This document shows positions 42,843 to 51,532 of a stretch of 64,000 bases of DNA, one piece after another. This stretch comes from an uncultured Clostridia bacterium (GTDB taxonomy: Bacteria > Bacillota > Clostridia > Christensenellales > Pumilibacteraceae): the NCBI GenBank assembly GCA_947175335.1, contig CAMWMF010000005.1:1-64000 (forward strand), written 5' to 3'. A program made the position numbers and the translations under genes. How positions within the stretch are numbered: position 1 is the first letter of the stretch; the number at the start of each line of letters is the position of its first letter. The notes below the pieces were generated by a model that ran no database searches, was not told the DNA's origin, and worked only from the letters and a program-made list of their open reading frames with translations.

Positions 42843-42862
42843 TGCGATTTTCTCCTGCTACT

Positions 42863-42892
42863 ATTCTACCAAAAAGCCCGCGCCTTTGTCAA
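42863..42892 (-). promoter_or_regulatory. Promoter of rplI
   Basis: On the minus strand TTGACA, an 18-bp spacer and TAGAAT, about 20 bases before the ATG. Confidence 0.7.
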
Positions 42893-42916
42893 GCCTAAAT
42901 TACGGCAAAACTTGTC

Positions 42917-43049
42917 GATTGAATTAGGAATTAGGAATGCGGAATTAGGAATTATTGTTTTGCGCTTTGGGCGCGCTTTAATTATTTTAATAAGGGCGCG
43001 AAACGCAGTCCTTCAATTCCGAATTCATAATTCCGAATTCCGAATTAAT
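42917..43049. repeat. Composite repeat between the YybS-like gene and rplI
   Basis: A degenerate module A (42919-42954, AATTAGGAATT variant) and module A at 43014-43049 face each other around a core TTGTTTTGCGCTTTGGGCGC plus AATAAGGGCGCG, closely matching 41213-41340. The right module supplies the stop of the YybS-like gene. Confidence 0.82.
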
Positions 43050-44103
43050 TTCTTATATACTCGGTCCAAAACCTTAAATTCAAAATGCAATCGCATACGC
43101 CGAATATTGAAAGAATGAACAGCGCGAGCGGGAACAATACCGCAGCCACGCCGATTAAGCCGAAAATAATATACGCCGCTATCCTCGCCTTGCCCTTGAA
43201 CAGCGCCGCAAAGTAGCCCAAAAGCGTGTAGCACCCGAACGCGGCGGGCAGCGAACAAAAGGCGTGCATCACCGTTGCCGACAGCGCTCCGTACCCGTCG
43301 AAAAAGCCAAGTATCAACCCCGTGACCGTCGCTGGAATCGCCATCGTCCAAAGGAATGAACGCGGCAGCTTCATATTCCCTATCTTTGCGGAAAAGCACG
43401 AGTTGCCCCGCCCGCCTATCTTACAGTTAAGACCCGCCGCTATAAAAAACCCGACCAGGCCGAGTACAACGCCGCAGTGAATACAGTGGTACCACACGTA
43501 AGTGTCAAACTCGTCCTTAGCCCATTCGGACAGACTTTTCGCCGCCGCCTCGGCGTAACCCTCGTCTGTCGGTTTCAGCTTGACCTCGCCCGCCTGCGGC
43601 TTTTCTCCGTCGTAATAATCGCTGGCAAAATAAGATATTACGGGATCGGCGCGCTCATTCATAACGTACCGCGCCGCTATATCGCCTATCGGCATTCCCT
43701 CTGCGCCGCGCACGATACCCACGCCGACAAACGCGCCGAGCACGGCAAAGCACGCCGCGACCGCGGCGGCAAGCAGGTACTGCGACGGCAAAAACTGCAC
43801 GCATACAGCCAGGCCGCAAAACGCAAAGAACAAGGTTACAAAATATATTACCGTCAAAATATCATAATTGAGCGAAAGCGACAAAATACCGTAAAACACG
43901 ATACAGCCGAGCGGCAAGTACGGCCCGAACCGCTTATATAATAAGTATAACAGCGGCAGCACGATTGGCAAAATAAGTATGGCCGTGGACGGCATTGCGC
44001 CCGCCGCTATCAAAAGAAACGGAATAATAAAGTAAAGCAAAACCTCGCACACCGACGGTCGCGATTTAAATACGGTATTCGCATTTACCTTGCTGTTTTC
44101 CAC
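43045..44103 (-). CDS. DUF2232 (YybS-like) membrane protein
   Basis: A 352-residue protein with about eight membrane helices in two groups separated by a soluble segment near 135-190. Layout and position upstream of rplI match the YybS/DUF2232 family, whose role is unknown. In Bacillus the order is yybS-gdpP-rplI; here the c-di-AMP phosphodiesterase gene gdpP is absent and a composite repeat takes its place. The start is GTG at 44103; promoter TTGATT-17-TATAAT ends 6 bases before it, leaving no ribosome binding site, so the mRNA may be leaderless. The stop is in a module A repeat. Confidence 0.75.
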   Translation of the reverse strand: MENSKVNANTVFKSRPSVCEVLLYFIIPFLLIAAGAMPSTAILILPIVLPLLYLLYKRFGPYLPLGCIVFYGILSLSLNYDILTVIYFVTLFFAFCGLAVCVQFLPSQYLLAAAVAACFAVLGAFVGVGIVRGAEGMPIGDIAARYVMNERADPVISYFASDYYDGEKPQAGEVKLKPTDEGYAEAAAKSLSEWAKDEFDTYVWYHCIHCGVVLGLVGFFIAAGLNCKIGGRGNSCFSAKIGNMKLPRSFLWTMAIPATVTGLILGFFDGYGALSATVMHAFCSLPAAFGCYTLLGYFAALFKGKARIAAYIIFGLIGVAAVLFPLALFILSIFGVCDCILNLRFWTEYIRN

Positions 44104-44109
44104 ACAGTC

Positions 44110-44138
44110 ATTATAACATATATTAATGCGTAAATCAA
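44110..44138 (-). promoter_or_regulatory. Promoter of the YybS-like gene, leaderless layout
   Basis: On the minus strand TTGATT, a 17-bp spacer and TATAAT, with the expected start of transcription at the GTG start codon. Confidence 0.65.
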
Positions 44139-44206
44139 TCGCGCATGAATATTAAAACACAGATTGACAATAATAATGATATTACATTTTACAACAGGAG
44201 TTAAAC

Positions 44207-44509
44207 ATGTACGATCTTAAATGCGGACAAAAAAATTGCAAGCACAACCACGGCTATTGCTGCTGTGCAAAGGACATAGCCGTATCGGGCGGCACGCGCT
44301 GCACGACCTATGAGGAATGCGAAGGCGGCAAAGACTACAAAACGGAAGCCTCCGCCGAATTCAGCAAACCCGACTTTTCGGTAGACACGTGCGTGGCGTG
44401 CAACGCGCCCTGCCTGTTCAACCGCGCGGCAAAATGCATAGCCAACGGCATAACGGTTTCCACCGCCGACGACGGCACCGCCGAATGTCTTACGTTTATT
44501 AAAAAGTAA
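44207..44509 (+). CDS. DUF1540 cysteine-rich protein
   Basis: A 100-residue protein with 12 cysteines in two blocks. The first, CGQKNCKHNHGYCCCAKDI with CTTYEEC, and the second, CVACNAPCLFNRAAKCIANGITV, both resemble the DUF1540 motif (C-x-V-x-C-x-Y-...-C-x-A-x-x-I-x-V), which is likely metal-binding and common in spore-forming Firmicutes. Function unknown. GGAGT precedes the ATG, TTGACA occurs at 44164-44169 upstream, and a terminator follows. Confidence 0.82.
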   Translation: MYDLKCGQKNCKHNHGYCCCAKDIAVSGGTRCTTYEECEGGKDYKTEASAEFSKPDFSVDTCVACNAPCLFNRAAKCIANGITVSTADDGTAECLTFIKK

Positions 44510-44528
44510 AGTCCCAAATATACCATAC

Positions 44529-44559
44529 CAAAAAACAGCCCCATCGGGCTGTTTTTTAT
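44529..44559 (+). terminator. Terminator of the DUF1540 gene
   Basis: The hairpin AAAAAACAGCCC-CATC-GGGCTGTTTTTT; it is symmetric and can also end the hsdR transcript from the other side. Confidence 0.88.
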
Positions 44560-44601
44560 ATGTTCCAAGCTTTTGCCAATAGCACGGATTTTTATATATT
44601 C

Positions 44602-47600
44602 CTATGCAGCTATTGCGTTAGAATTGATGGTTGTTATTATCTTACGTATCTCGTACCAAACATTGACATCTCTAAAAACATCAATAATGCTCCCTTTGTC
44701 GGTAAAGGGTGCGCTTTGCAAAACGGACAAATCTTTCATTAGTCCGTTTTTTACTATATATTCAATAATCTGGTTGACAAAATATATTTGCCTGCTGTCA
44801 AATTGGTTTTCGTTAAGATAGACGGCAAACGCAGCTTTTGCCGAAGCCATATCCAAGCCGACTATTTCTCTCACAAACTCACCGAGCGGCTTTGCACCGA
44901 AAGAACTTTCATAATCTTCTTTTGTGCCCAAATCATTCCACAAGATTTCTTCCAAGGCGGCAATATCGCTTGTGGTAAGCGGCTCATTCCTTTTCAGCTT
45001 TGCAATCGCCTCAATATCTTGATGCTCTCGAACATAGCTCTCCGCTTTGATTTTGTAATTTTTCAAAGCGTCGCTGTTAAGCTCCGCATCTTTCCATTCA
45101 ATAGACAATATTTCATCGGTAAAGTTAGTCTTATAGGCAATCTTGCTTTTAGGAATAAACTTCATTAAATCGCGTAGATTTTCACGAATACGCTCAAACT
45201 CGTTTATTCCCGCCGTTTCAAGATACGCGGGATTAAGTACGCTTTCAATAAGTTCGGTATGCATCATAATCTGCGGTATATTGGCGATTTGAGAGAGTGC
45301 CGCAACTTTTTTTAACAAATCGGTCCTTGCTCGATTATACGTTTTCCCTGCCAAGTAAGCAAGCTCTATTGCGTACATAAGAGAATCAAACCGCACCGCT
45401 GCCACGTCGTCTTTTTCCGGCAAAATGAGCGGAGCAATATGCTCTGCCATTATAAGCGTATCCTCGTAAGAAAGCGGTGCATAAGCCTCATCGATTGCAT
45501 ATTCTTCCACATATTTCAAATGCAATTTTACAGCAAAATTGTTTTTATTGAGAGCGGCAATCCCGTCTTTTAACTCATTTATAAGCCTATTGCGAAAAGA
45601 AATCAAATCTTCTGTTTGGTATTCTATATCCTGAAGTTTATAAACTATTTGCGCTTTCAGATTAAATATTGCCGATTGCAAAGCAACTTGATTGTTTACT
45701 TCTTTTCCCTTGTTTGCCTTGAAAAACTCACACACGCCGCAGAAATCAAATACAAAGAATTTTTGTTTATTCTCGCCGTCCAAAAGTTCGGGACACAGTC
45801 TTGTTCCTCGCCCAATAATCTGCCAAAATTTTGCACTTGACAGAACGGGTTTAAATATAACAAGATTCAATATTTCCGGAATATCAATACCCGTGTCGAG
45901 CATATCGACCGAGATTGCGATTTGCGGCATTTTTTTCGCGTCGGCAAATTCATCTATCGCGCTTTGCGAATAATTTAAGTAATTATCGATAACTTTTGCA
46001 TAACCGTTGAGGTGTGGATATTCACGATTAAATATTTCGAAAATAAGTTCGGCATGCTTATGGTTCTTTGCGAAAATAATTGTCTTTCCTATCTTACTGC
46101 CATAATCTATTTTCAAAGCATTGTTCATAACACACCGAAGCGCTTGAACAATTGTGTCCTCATTAAACAGCCATTCGTTTAGCGCCTTGGACGAAATGCT
46201 TTCGGGGTATTCTCCGTTTTCGTCTGCAAATGTATTTTCATACTCCTCTTTTTCTTGCGGCGACAACTCGGAGTAAACTACGCCTTGCTGCATAAACTTG
46301 AGTGCGACGTCAGCCGTCACGTAATCCACAAGAAATCCGTCCGAAACAGCCTGCGCCAAATCGTATCCATAGGTAGGAACGCCTTGCTCTAACTCGAAAA
46401 TGTCGTACGTATTTTTGTCGATATCGTCCTTTGGAGTTGCGGTAAGCCCAACAAGCGGCGCATCGAAATATTCGAATATAGACTGGTACTTGTTGTAAAT
46501 GGAACGGTGTGCTTCGTCGCACACAATCAAATCAAAATGACCGCAAGTAAACAAACGTCCCTCGTCGTCTTTTACATTGTCGATGCAATTCATCATCGTT
46601 TGATATGTGGAAAATATTCCGCAAGCCAACGGGTCGTTTTTACTCTCGCATAAATTAGCCACCGAAAAATCAGGCAACAAATTGACGAATGCACGCTTCG
46701 CCTGCGTAACAAGCGCAGTTCTATCGGCAAGGAAGAGCACGTTTTTTATCCAACCATGGCGCAACAATACGTCAACAAGCCCGATGACTGTACGCGTCTT
46801 ACCCGAACCCGTCGCCATAACAAGCAATGCTTTTCGACGGTTGCGCTCATCAAGAGCCTCACAAATACTTTTGATTGCCGCCTCTTGATAATACCGTCCA
46901 GCTATTCCTTTGTTGACTGTAACTTGTTTCAATGACGTTTTTTGCATTCTCAAATTAAACAGACGTTCCAAATCGCGTTTGGAATATATGCCGCTAACCC
47001 TGCGCTCTGGATAGTATTTGTCATCCCATATCCGCGTATCATAGCCGTTAGAAAGGAATATAATCGGTCGCCGACCAAATTGCTTTTCCAGCAAATCGGC
47101 ATACAGCCTAGCCTGTTGCCGGCCCACAACAATATCCACACAAGTCTTTTTTGCCTCGACTACGGCAAGCGGTTTGCCGTCATCACTGAACAAAACGTAA
47201 TCGGCATAACCAACGCCCGAGGCATTTGGCATACCTACAAGCTCATACTCGTTTACCCAATTCTTATTTTCAATCCAGCCGGCGTCGGAAAGCGCCACGT
47301 CGATATACAGCTTTCGCGTTTCGTATTCAGAAGGATTTTTCTTAGGTGCATAAGTTTTCTCTTGCACCTCGCGACGACGGGTCAACTCTTCTTGTAACGA
47401 TGCGTTCTCGGCAAGTAATTCTGCAAAGTTGATTGCTACCGAATAATCGGGAAGCGTTTCTGTTTGCTTGTCCGCAAGCGTACCGTCATATTGTTTTTCC
47501 TCATAGTCCTCTGCATAACAATACGCCACAAAGTCGAGAAAATAAAACAGATTTTCAAGGCACAGCCTCGCTTGCGCTTCGGCAATCTTTTTTCCACCAT

Positions 47601-47892
47601 GCGCTACAAGATTTCCGATTTTGCGAATGAAATGCATCCGGTTGAGCAAGCTCGGCTCAACAATGTTACGAAACTCTTCCGTGCCCATAAGGGTGTTGAG
47701 CGAATCGTCATAAGCGGGCGCCTTAAGCCCCGCATCCACCGAATACATCCATTTTACGGCAAACTCCATAGCGCGGCGGCAGTTAAGGACACTCGCCTCC
47801 GCATCGATATGGAAAATCTCTTCCGCCTTGATTGCAACATCTGCAAACACCGAAAAGTCTTTTTCGTTTTTTAAAAAATCAAAGTTGGTCAT
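44602..47892 (-). CDS. hsdR: Type I restriction enzyme, R subunit
   Basis: A 1096-residue motor/nuclease subunit. A DUF4145 (HEPN-like) domain occupies about 1-120. The PD-(D/E)XK nuclease follows, with D231 and E246-x-K248 in the GYADYVL to VVEAKK stretch. Helicase motifs are ATGSGKT near 360-366, DEAH at 459-462, LTATP soon after and GRGTRL. A C-terminal helical region contacts the methylase complex. It cuts unmodified DNA after ATP-driven translocation. ATG 47892 is preceded by GGAGG. It is the last gene of the fic-hsdM-hsdS-DUF4062-hsdR operon and AT-rich. Confidence 0.95.
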   Translation of the reverse strand: MTNFDFLKNEKDFSVFADVAIKAEEIFHIDAEASVLNCRRAMEFAVKWMYSVDAGLKAPAYDDSLNTLMGTEEFRNIVEPSLLNRMHFIRKIGNLVAHGGKKIAEAQARLCLENLFYFLDFVAYCYAEDYEEKQYDGTLADKQTETLPDYSVAINFAELLAENASLQEELTRRREVQEKTYAPKKNPSEYETRKLYIDVALSDAGWIENKNWVNEYELVGMPNASGVGYADYVLFSDDGKPLAVVEAKKTCVDIVVGRQQARLYADLLEKQFGRRPIIFLSNGYDTRIWDDKYYPERRVSGIYSKRDLERLFNLRMQKTSLKQVTVNKGIAGRYYQEAAIKSICEALDERNRRKALLVMATGSGKTRTVIGLVDVLLRHGWIKNVLFLADRTALVTQAKRAFVNLLPDFSVANLCESKNDPLACGIFSTYQTMMNCIDNVKDDEGRLFTCGHFDLIVCDEAHRSIYNKYQSIFEYFDAPLVGLTATPKDDIDKNTYDIFELEQGVPTYGYDLAQAVSDGFLVDYVTADVALKFMQQGVVYSELSPQEKEEYENTFADENGEYPESISSKALNEWLFNEDTIVQALRCVMNNALKIDYGSKIGKTIIFAKNHKHAELIFEIFNREYPHLNGYAKVIDNYLNYSQSAIDEFADAKKMPQIAISVDMLDTGIDIPEILNLVIFKPVLSSAKFWQIIGRGTRLCPELLDGENKQKFFVFDFCGVCEFFKANKGKEVNNQVALQSAIFNLKAQIVYKLQDIEYQTEDLISFRNRLINELKDGIAALNKNNFAVKLHLKYVEEYAIDEAYAPLSYEDTLIMAEHIAPLILPEKDDVAAVRFDSLMYAIELAYLAGKTYNRARTDLLKKVAALSQIANIPQIMMHTELIESVLNPAYLETAGINEFERIRENLRDLMKFIPKSKIAYKTNFTDEILSIEWKDAELNSDALKNYKIKAESYVREHQDIEAIAKLKRNEPLTTSDIAALEEILWNDLGTKEDYESSFGAKPLGEFVREIVGLDMASAKAAFAVYLNENQFDSRQIYFVNQIIEYIVKNGLMKDLSVLQSAPFTDKGSIIDVFRDVNVWYEIRKIITTINSNAIAA

Positions 47893-47905
47893 ATCGACCT
47901 CCAAC

Positions 47906-48946
47906 TCACTTTCTTATGGCTAATAGCTGTGTCATATAGTATTCTCCATATGGAGTCAACGTCCAATACGTCTCATTATCTTTTGTCGACCGCCTTTTTG
48001 CACTTAATTCTATTAATCCCAACGCCTTAAGTTGCACCTTAATTAAATTGTACGACTCATTACTTATATTAAAGTTGCGTAAATTATACAATCGCTCATT
48101 TCCGTCAATTTCTTCTATTCTACTAATTGAATTTTCCAACAAATCGTCCAAAGCGTCTCGGAATGTACTCTCATCGCATTCGTCTATCATATCAGGCGCA
48201 ATCCTAGAAAAAATCGTATCCCATGTATAAGATAATTCCTCACTATAGTCATTGTACTCATCGTAATACTCGTTATAACAATCATCATTAGCTCTAAATG
48301 AAAACTTAACTTTTATTTCATCATCGCCATGTGCAAATCGTTCCGTTCCTTTAGGTGCCTCAGTAGAAATTGCTTGCAATTTATCCTTTAGTTCATTATT
48401 TTCCTTTTGTAGTCTCGCAATTTCTTTTAAAGATGTCTCATCTACTGCACTCCCTGATTTTACCCAACCTTCAGTAGGAAAGTCTTTAATAAGTTTAACC
48501 ATACTGCGCGAAACGACTCCACCTAATTCAACGGCATTGTTCCAATATCGCACTAATTTCTTTTGCGCTAATTCTCTGAAATTATCTAATTTTTTCTTCT
48601 TTTCGGCATTATTATCTGTCTTTTTAACAGGTAAATCTTCGGGCTTTTTATACAAGAATGAAATTATCGGCTTATCTTTACTTAAAGCATATTCAAATTC
48701 CATTTGTGTATAGCTGATACCCTTATCGTTTTCACTTCCATAGCGACCACCAATAATAAGAATATAATAATCACAGTCGTCAATAACACGCTTAATTAAA
48801 GACCACTGATCGTCGTTAGACGCCGGAAATAATTCCATTCCTGCGGGTATGCAATCGAGTTCCAAAAGCGCTTGCATCACCTCTTTTCTTTCTTCCTGTA
48901 AATCTTCAAAAGTCGAACTTACAAACACTTGATATCGTTTATCCAT
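47906..48946 (-). CDS. DUF4062 domain protein inside the type I RM operon
   Basis: A 346-residue protein. Residues 1-95 are a DUF4062 domain: YQVFVSSTFEDLQEERKEVMQALLE, then DDCDYYILIIGGRYGS, and GISYTQMEFEYALSK, a TIR-like/flavodoxin-like fold often fused to signalling NTPases. A coiled-coil (about 165-190) follows, then an acidic middle and a C-terminal winged-helix-like part ending in TLTPYGEYYMTQLL. It starts 14 bases after hsdS with an AAAGGAG site and ends 13 bases before hsdR, so it is a full member of the operon. An accessory effector or regulator role is inference. Confidence 0.85.
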   Translation of the reverse strand: MDKRYQVFVSSTFEDLQEERKEVMQALLELDCIPAGMELFPASNDDQWSLIKRVIDDCDYYILIIGGRYGSENDKGISYTQMEFEYALSKDKPIISFLYKKPEDLPVKKTDNNAEKKKKLDNFRELAQKKLVRYWNNAVELGGVVSRSMVKLIKDFPTEGWVKSGSAVDETSLKEIARLQKENNELKDKLQAISTEAPKGTERFAHGDDEIKVKFSFRANDDCYNEYYDEYNDYSEELSYTWDTIFSRIAPDMIDECDESTFRDALDDLLENSISRIEEIDGNERLYNLRNFNISNESYNLIKVQLKALGLIELSAKRRSTKDNETYWTLTPYGEYYMTQLLAIRK

Positions 48947-48960
48947 TTTCTTTTTCTCCT

Positions 48961-50037
48961 TTATCCGAAGTATTTTTGCATTAATGCTTTTTTCAGCATT
49001 TCCAGTTTTTCAAGACTTTGCTTGATTGTAATTTTTGATTTATTTGTCTGTTCGACAAAATTTGCAAACTTATTTTGTAGAGCGATAGGGGGATATGGAA
49101 ATGGATACTGTTTCAACTTATCCATCTGTATTCCGTCTTGCCCTGCCGTTCGCTGTGATAATCCTTCTAAATAGTTAAGTAAACAATCCTGCTTCAAAAA
49201 ATATCGAATGAATTCTTTATTCCCCTTTTTAGGAATCGCTTTCATAAGAGCCACATTATATGCCCCCTCTATTCCTTGCAATATTTGAAAAATAGGTGGG
49301 CCATATCTTCCTATCATTATATCATTAGCATAACAATACCGTTTCACCATGTTCTTGGGAATATATGTAACAAATCGATCTGATTTATAATCGCGTATTT
49401 GGATTAGTCGAACATTATTCTCAGTTTTCTCATATTCAAAAAAACTTTTGTCCGGCTGACTACCACCCTGAAAATCTATAACCGCATCGACCGTTAACAT
49501 AGGATATCCATTTTCATTAATTTGCGGATGCCCAAACATCTTGACAAACTGCGATTTAACAAGCAAATCCAATTTTTCAAGTTGCTGTTTGCGTTTTTCG
49601 ATCAGAATATTTAGTTGATCCAACACAACAACGCTGTCATTAGCTTCAAATATACGTGAGCTTATACCAATATTAAGTAGATATGTTTTGGAAATATGCT
49701 TTAAACCTGCACCATGGAAACCGTCTGCTAACACATGCATATTACCTTCAATATATCTGTATATTGATTTCAAATTAACAAATTCATTTTTAGCATACAA
49801 TACTATGCAGTCTGTTGAAGTGGCAAATGGCTCGTCACAATAATGAATACTTGCATTACCGCCTGTTCCGAATATAAGTGCAGGCTTATTGAATTGATAT
49901 TTGTTGTAAAACTTATTTTGGATATTGCTTGAAGTAAAAAACTTATATTGTCCTGTTGCTAATCCCTCTCCTGCTTTTATGTTGGATTTAGGTTGAGGTA
50001 TACATAATTCTCCCAAAGTGTAAATTATATCACTCAC
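48961..50037 (-). CDS. hsdS: Type I restriction enzyme, specificity subunit
   Basis: A 358-residue S subunit with two target-recognition domains: the first about 1-135, then the coiled-coil spacer VVVLDQLNILIEKRKQQLEKLDLLVKSQF, the second about 165-310, and the terminal spacer FVEQTNKSKITIKQSLEKLEMLKKALMQKYFG. This is the usual TRD-spacer-TRD-spacer order. It starts at GTG 50037, overlapping the hsdM stop by 4 bases (GTGA). The recognised sequence cannot be predicted here. No second hsdS or invertase gene is seen. Confidence 0.92.
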   Translation of the reverse strand: MSDIIYTLGELCIPQPKSNIKAGEGLATGQYKFFTSSNIQNKFYNKYQFNKPALIFGTGGNASIHYCDEPFATSTDCIVLYAKNEFVNLKSIYRYIEGNMHVLADGFHGAGLKHISKTYLLNIGISSRIFEANDSVVVLDQLNILIEKRKQQLEKLDLLVKSQFVKMFGHPQINENGYPMLTVDAVIDFQGGSQPDKSFFEYEKTENNVRLIQIRDYKSDRFVTYIPKNMVKRYCYANDIMIGRYGPPIFQILQGIEGAYNVALMKAIPKKGNKEFIRYFLKQDCLLNYLEGLSQRTAGQDGIQMDKLKQYPFPYPPIALQNKFANFVEQTNKSKITIKQSLEKLEMLKKALMQKYFG

Positions 50038-51530
50038 AGCAATCCCTCCAATTCGGCAAGTCCCGCGGTGATTTCCTTTTCAAGCATGTTCAAGTCTGCT
50101 ATAATTTCCTGCGGCGAGGGATATTTTTCGGCGACGTATTCTGTCTTTTTATACTTATTGATAGACAAGTCATAGTCGTTATCCACAATCTCTTGTTTGT
50201 CTACCAAAAAGCTTTGCTCGGTGCGCGCGCGCGTTTCTTCGCCAAGTAAATTATGAAAGCGCGCCACGATATCCGGAATGTCGTTTTCCGCAATGGGCGT
50301 GCGTTTATCGTCCAAAGACAGTCCGTCCGCTTTCATATCGTAAAACCAAACCTTGTCAGTTCCGCCATGCTCAGTTTTGGTAAACACAAGCACGGCGGTA
50401 GAAACGCCTGCATACGGTTTGAACACACCGCTCGGCATAGACACGACAGCCTGTAATTGGTTATTCTCTATAAGTTCTTTACGTATTGCTTTATGCGCCG
50501 TAGACGAGCCAAACAATACGCCGTCGGGAACAATACATGCACACCTGCCGCCGACACTCAACATACGCAAAAATAAGGCGAGGAACAAAAGCTCGGTCTT
50601 TTTAGTTTTGCAAACTTTCAGCAAATCGGCAGCAACAGTATCGTTATCCAAGCTGCCTTTAAACGGCGGATTGGCCAAAATCAGCGAATACTTTTCCTTA
50701 TCCGGATTTTGGTCGGAAAGGCTGTCACGGTATTCGATAAACGGATTGTCCACGCCGTGAGTCATCATATTCATAGCACCTATCCTAAGCATAGTTCTAT
50801 CCATATCGAAGCCATGGAATGTGCTATTCATATAATGCTCTCTTTTTTTACTGTCGAAGAAAATATCTTGCTTATAATGTTCTTTAAGATATTCTCCAGA
50901 CGAAACCAAAAAGCCGGACGTTCCGCAAGCGGGATCGCAAATAATGTCATCTGGCGTGGGTTGCATCATATCCACCATCATTTTGATAATGTGGCGAGGC
51001 GTACGGAATTGTCCATTCAATCCCGACTGCGAAATTTTGGAAAGCAAGTATTCGTAAACGTCACCCTTGGCGTCCACCGAATCGGTCTTTTTAATCAGCT
51101 CGAAAATACCATCTAAGCTTGTTACAACTTTGGAAAGTACAATAGGAGTCGGGATTTTAAAAATCGCGTCGTTCATATATTTGCTGTACGCGCTATCCTT
51201 ATCGGTGTGCAAATTTTTGATAAACGGAAATACCCATTCTTGCAAAATCGAATACATTTGCACTGCAGGTTTATCTCGGAAAACCGTCCACTTCAAAAGC
51301 TCGCCGTTTACCGTCCGTTCGCCAATGACAACTTCCTCTTTGAAAATACTTTCATACGGAAGACCAAGCATAATCGCCTCTTTACTCTTTCTGTCATCTG
51401 CTTCCGCCAAATCGTGAATAAACATCAAGTAAGTTATTTGCTCAATCACGTCAAGCGGGTTGACAATTCCGCCTGCTGCAAAAATATCCCAAAGTCCGTC
51501 AATTTTGTTTTTCAGTTCGCCAGTAATCAT
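50034..51530 (-). CDS. hsdM: Type I restriction enzyme, methylase subunit
   Basis: A 498-residue N6-adenine methyltransferase. An N-terminal HsdM_N helical domain (about 1-140) precedes the catalytic domain with FRTPRHIIKMMVDMM, the SAM motif DPACGTSGFL, the catalytic ANPPF (NPPF) motif and CIVPDGVLFGS. With HsdS it methylates and protects the host; with HsdR it restricts. The start is ATG 51530; the AAAGGAGA site overlaps the end of fic. The overlap with hsdS suggests coupled translation. Confidence 0.96.
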   Translation of the reverse strand: MITGELKNKIDGLWDIFAAGGIVNPLDVIEQITYLMFIHDLAEADDRKSKEAIMLGLPYESIFKEEVVIGERTVNGELLKWTVFRDKPAVQMYSILQEWVFPFIKNLHTDKDSAYSKYMNDAIFKIPTPIVLSKVVTSLDGIFELIKKTDSVDAKGDVYEYLLSKISQSGLNGQFRTPRHIIKMMVDMMQPTPDDIICDPACGTSGFLVSSGEYLKEHYKQDIFFDSKKREHYMNSTFHGFDMDRTMLRIGAMNMMTHGVDNPFIEYRDSLSDQNPDKEKYSLILANPPFKGSLDNDTVAADLLKVCKTKKTELLFLALFLRMLSVGGRCACIVPDGVLFGSSTAHKAIRKELIENNQLQAVVSMPSGVFKPYAGVSTAVLVFTKTEHGGTDKVWFYDMKADGLSLDDKRTPIAENDIPDIVARFHNLLGEETRARTEQSFLVDKQEIVDNDYDLSINKYKKTEYVAEKYPSPQEIIADLNMLEKEITAGLAELEGLL

Positions 51531-51532
51531 TT

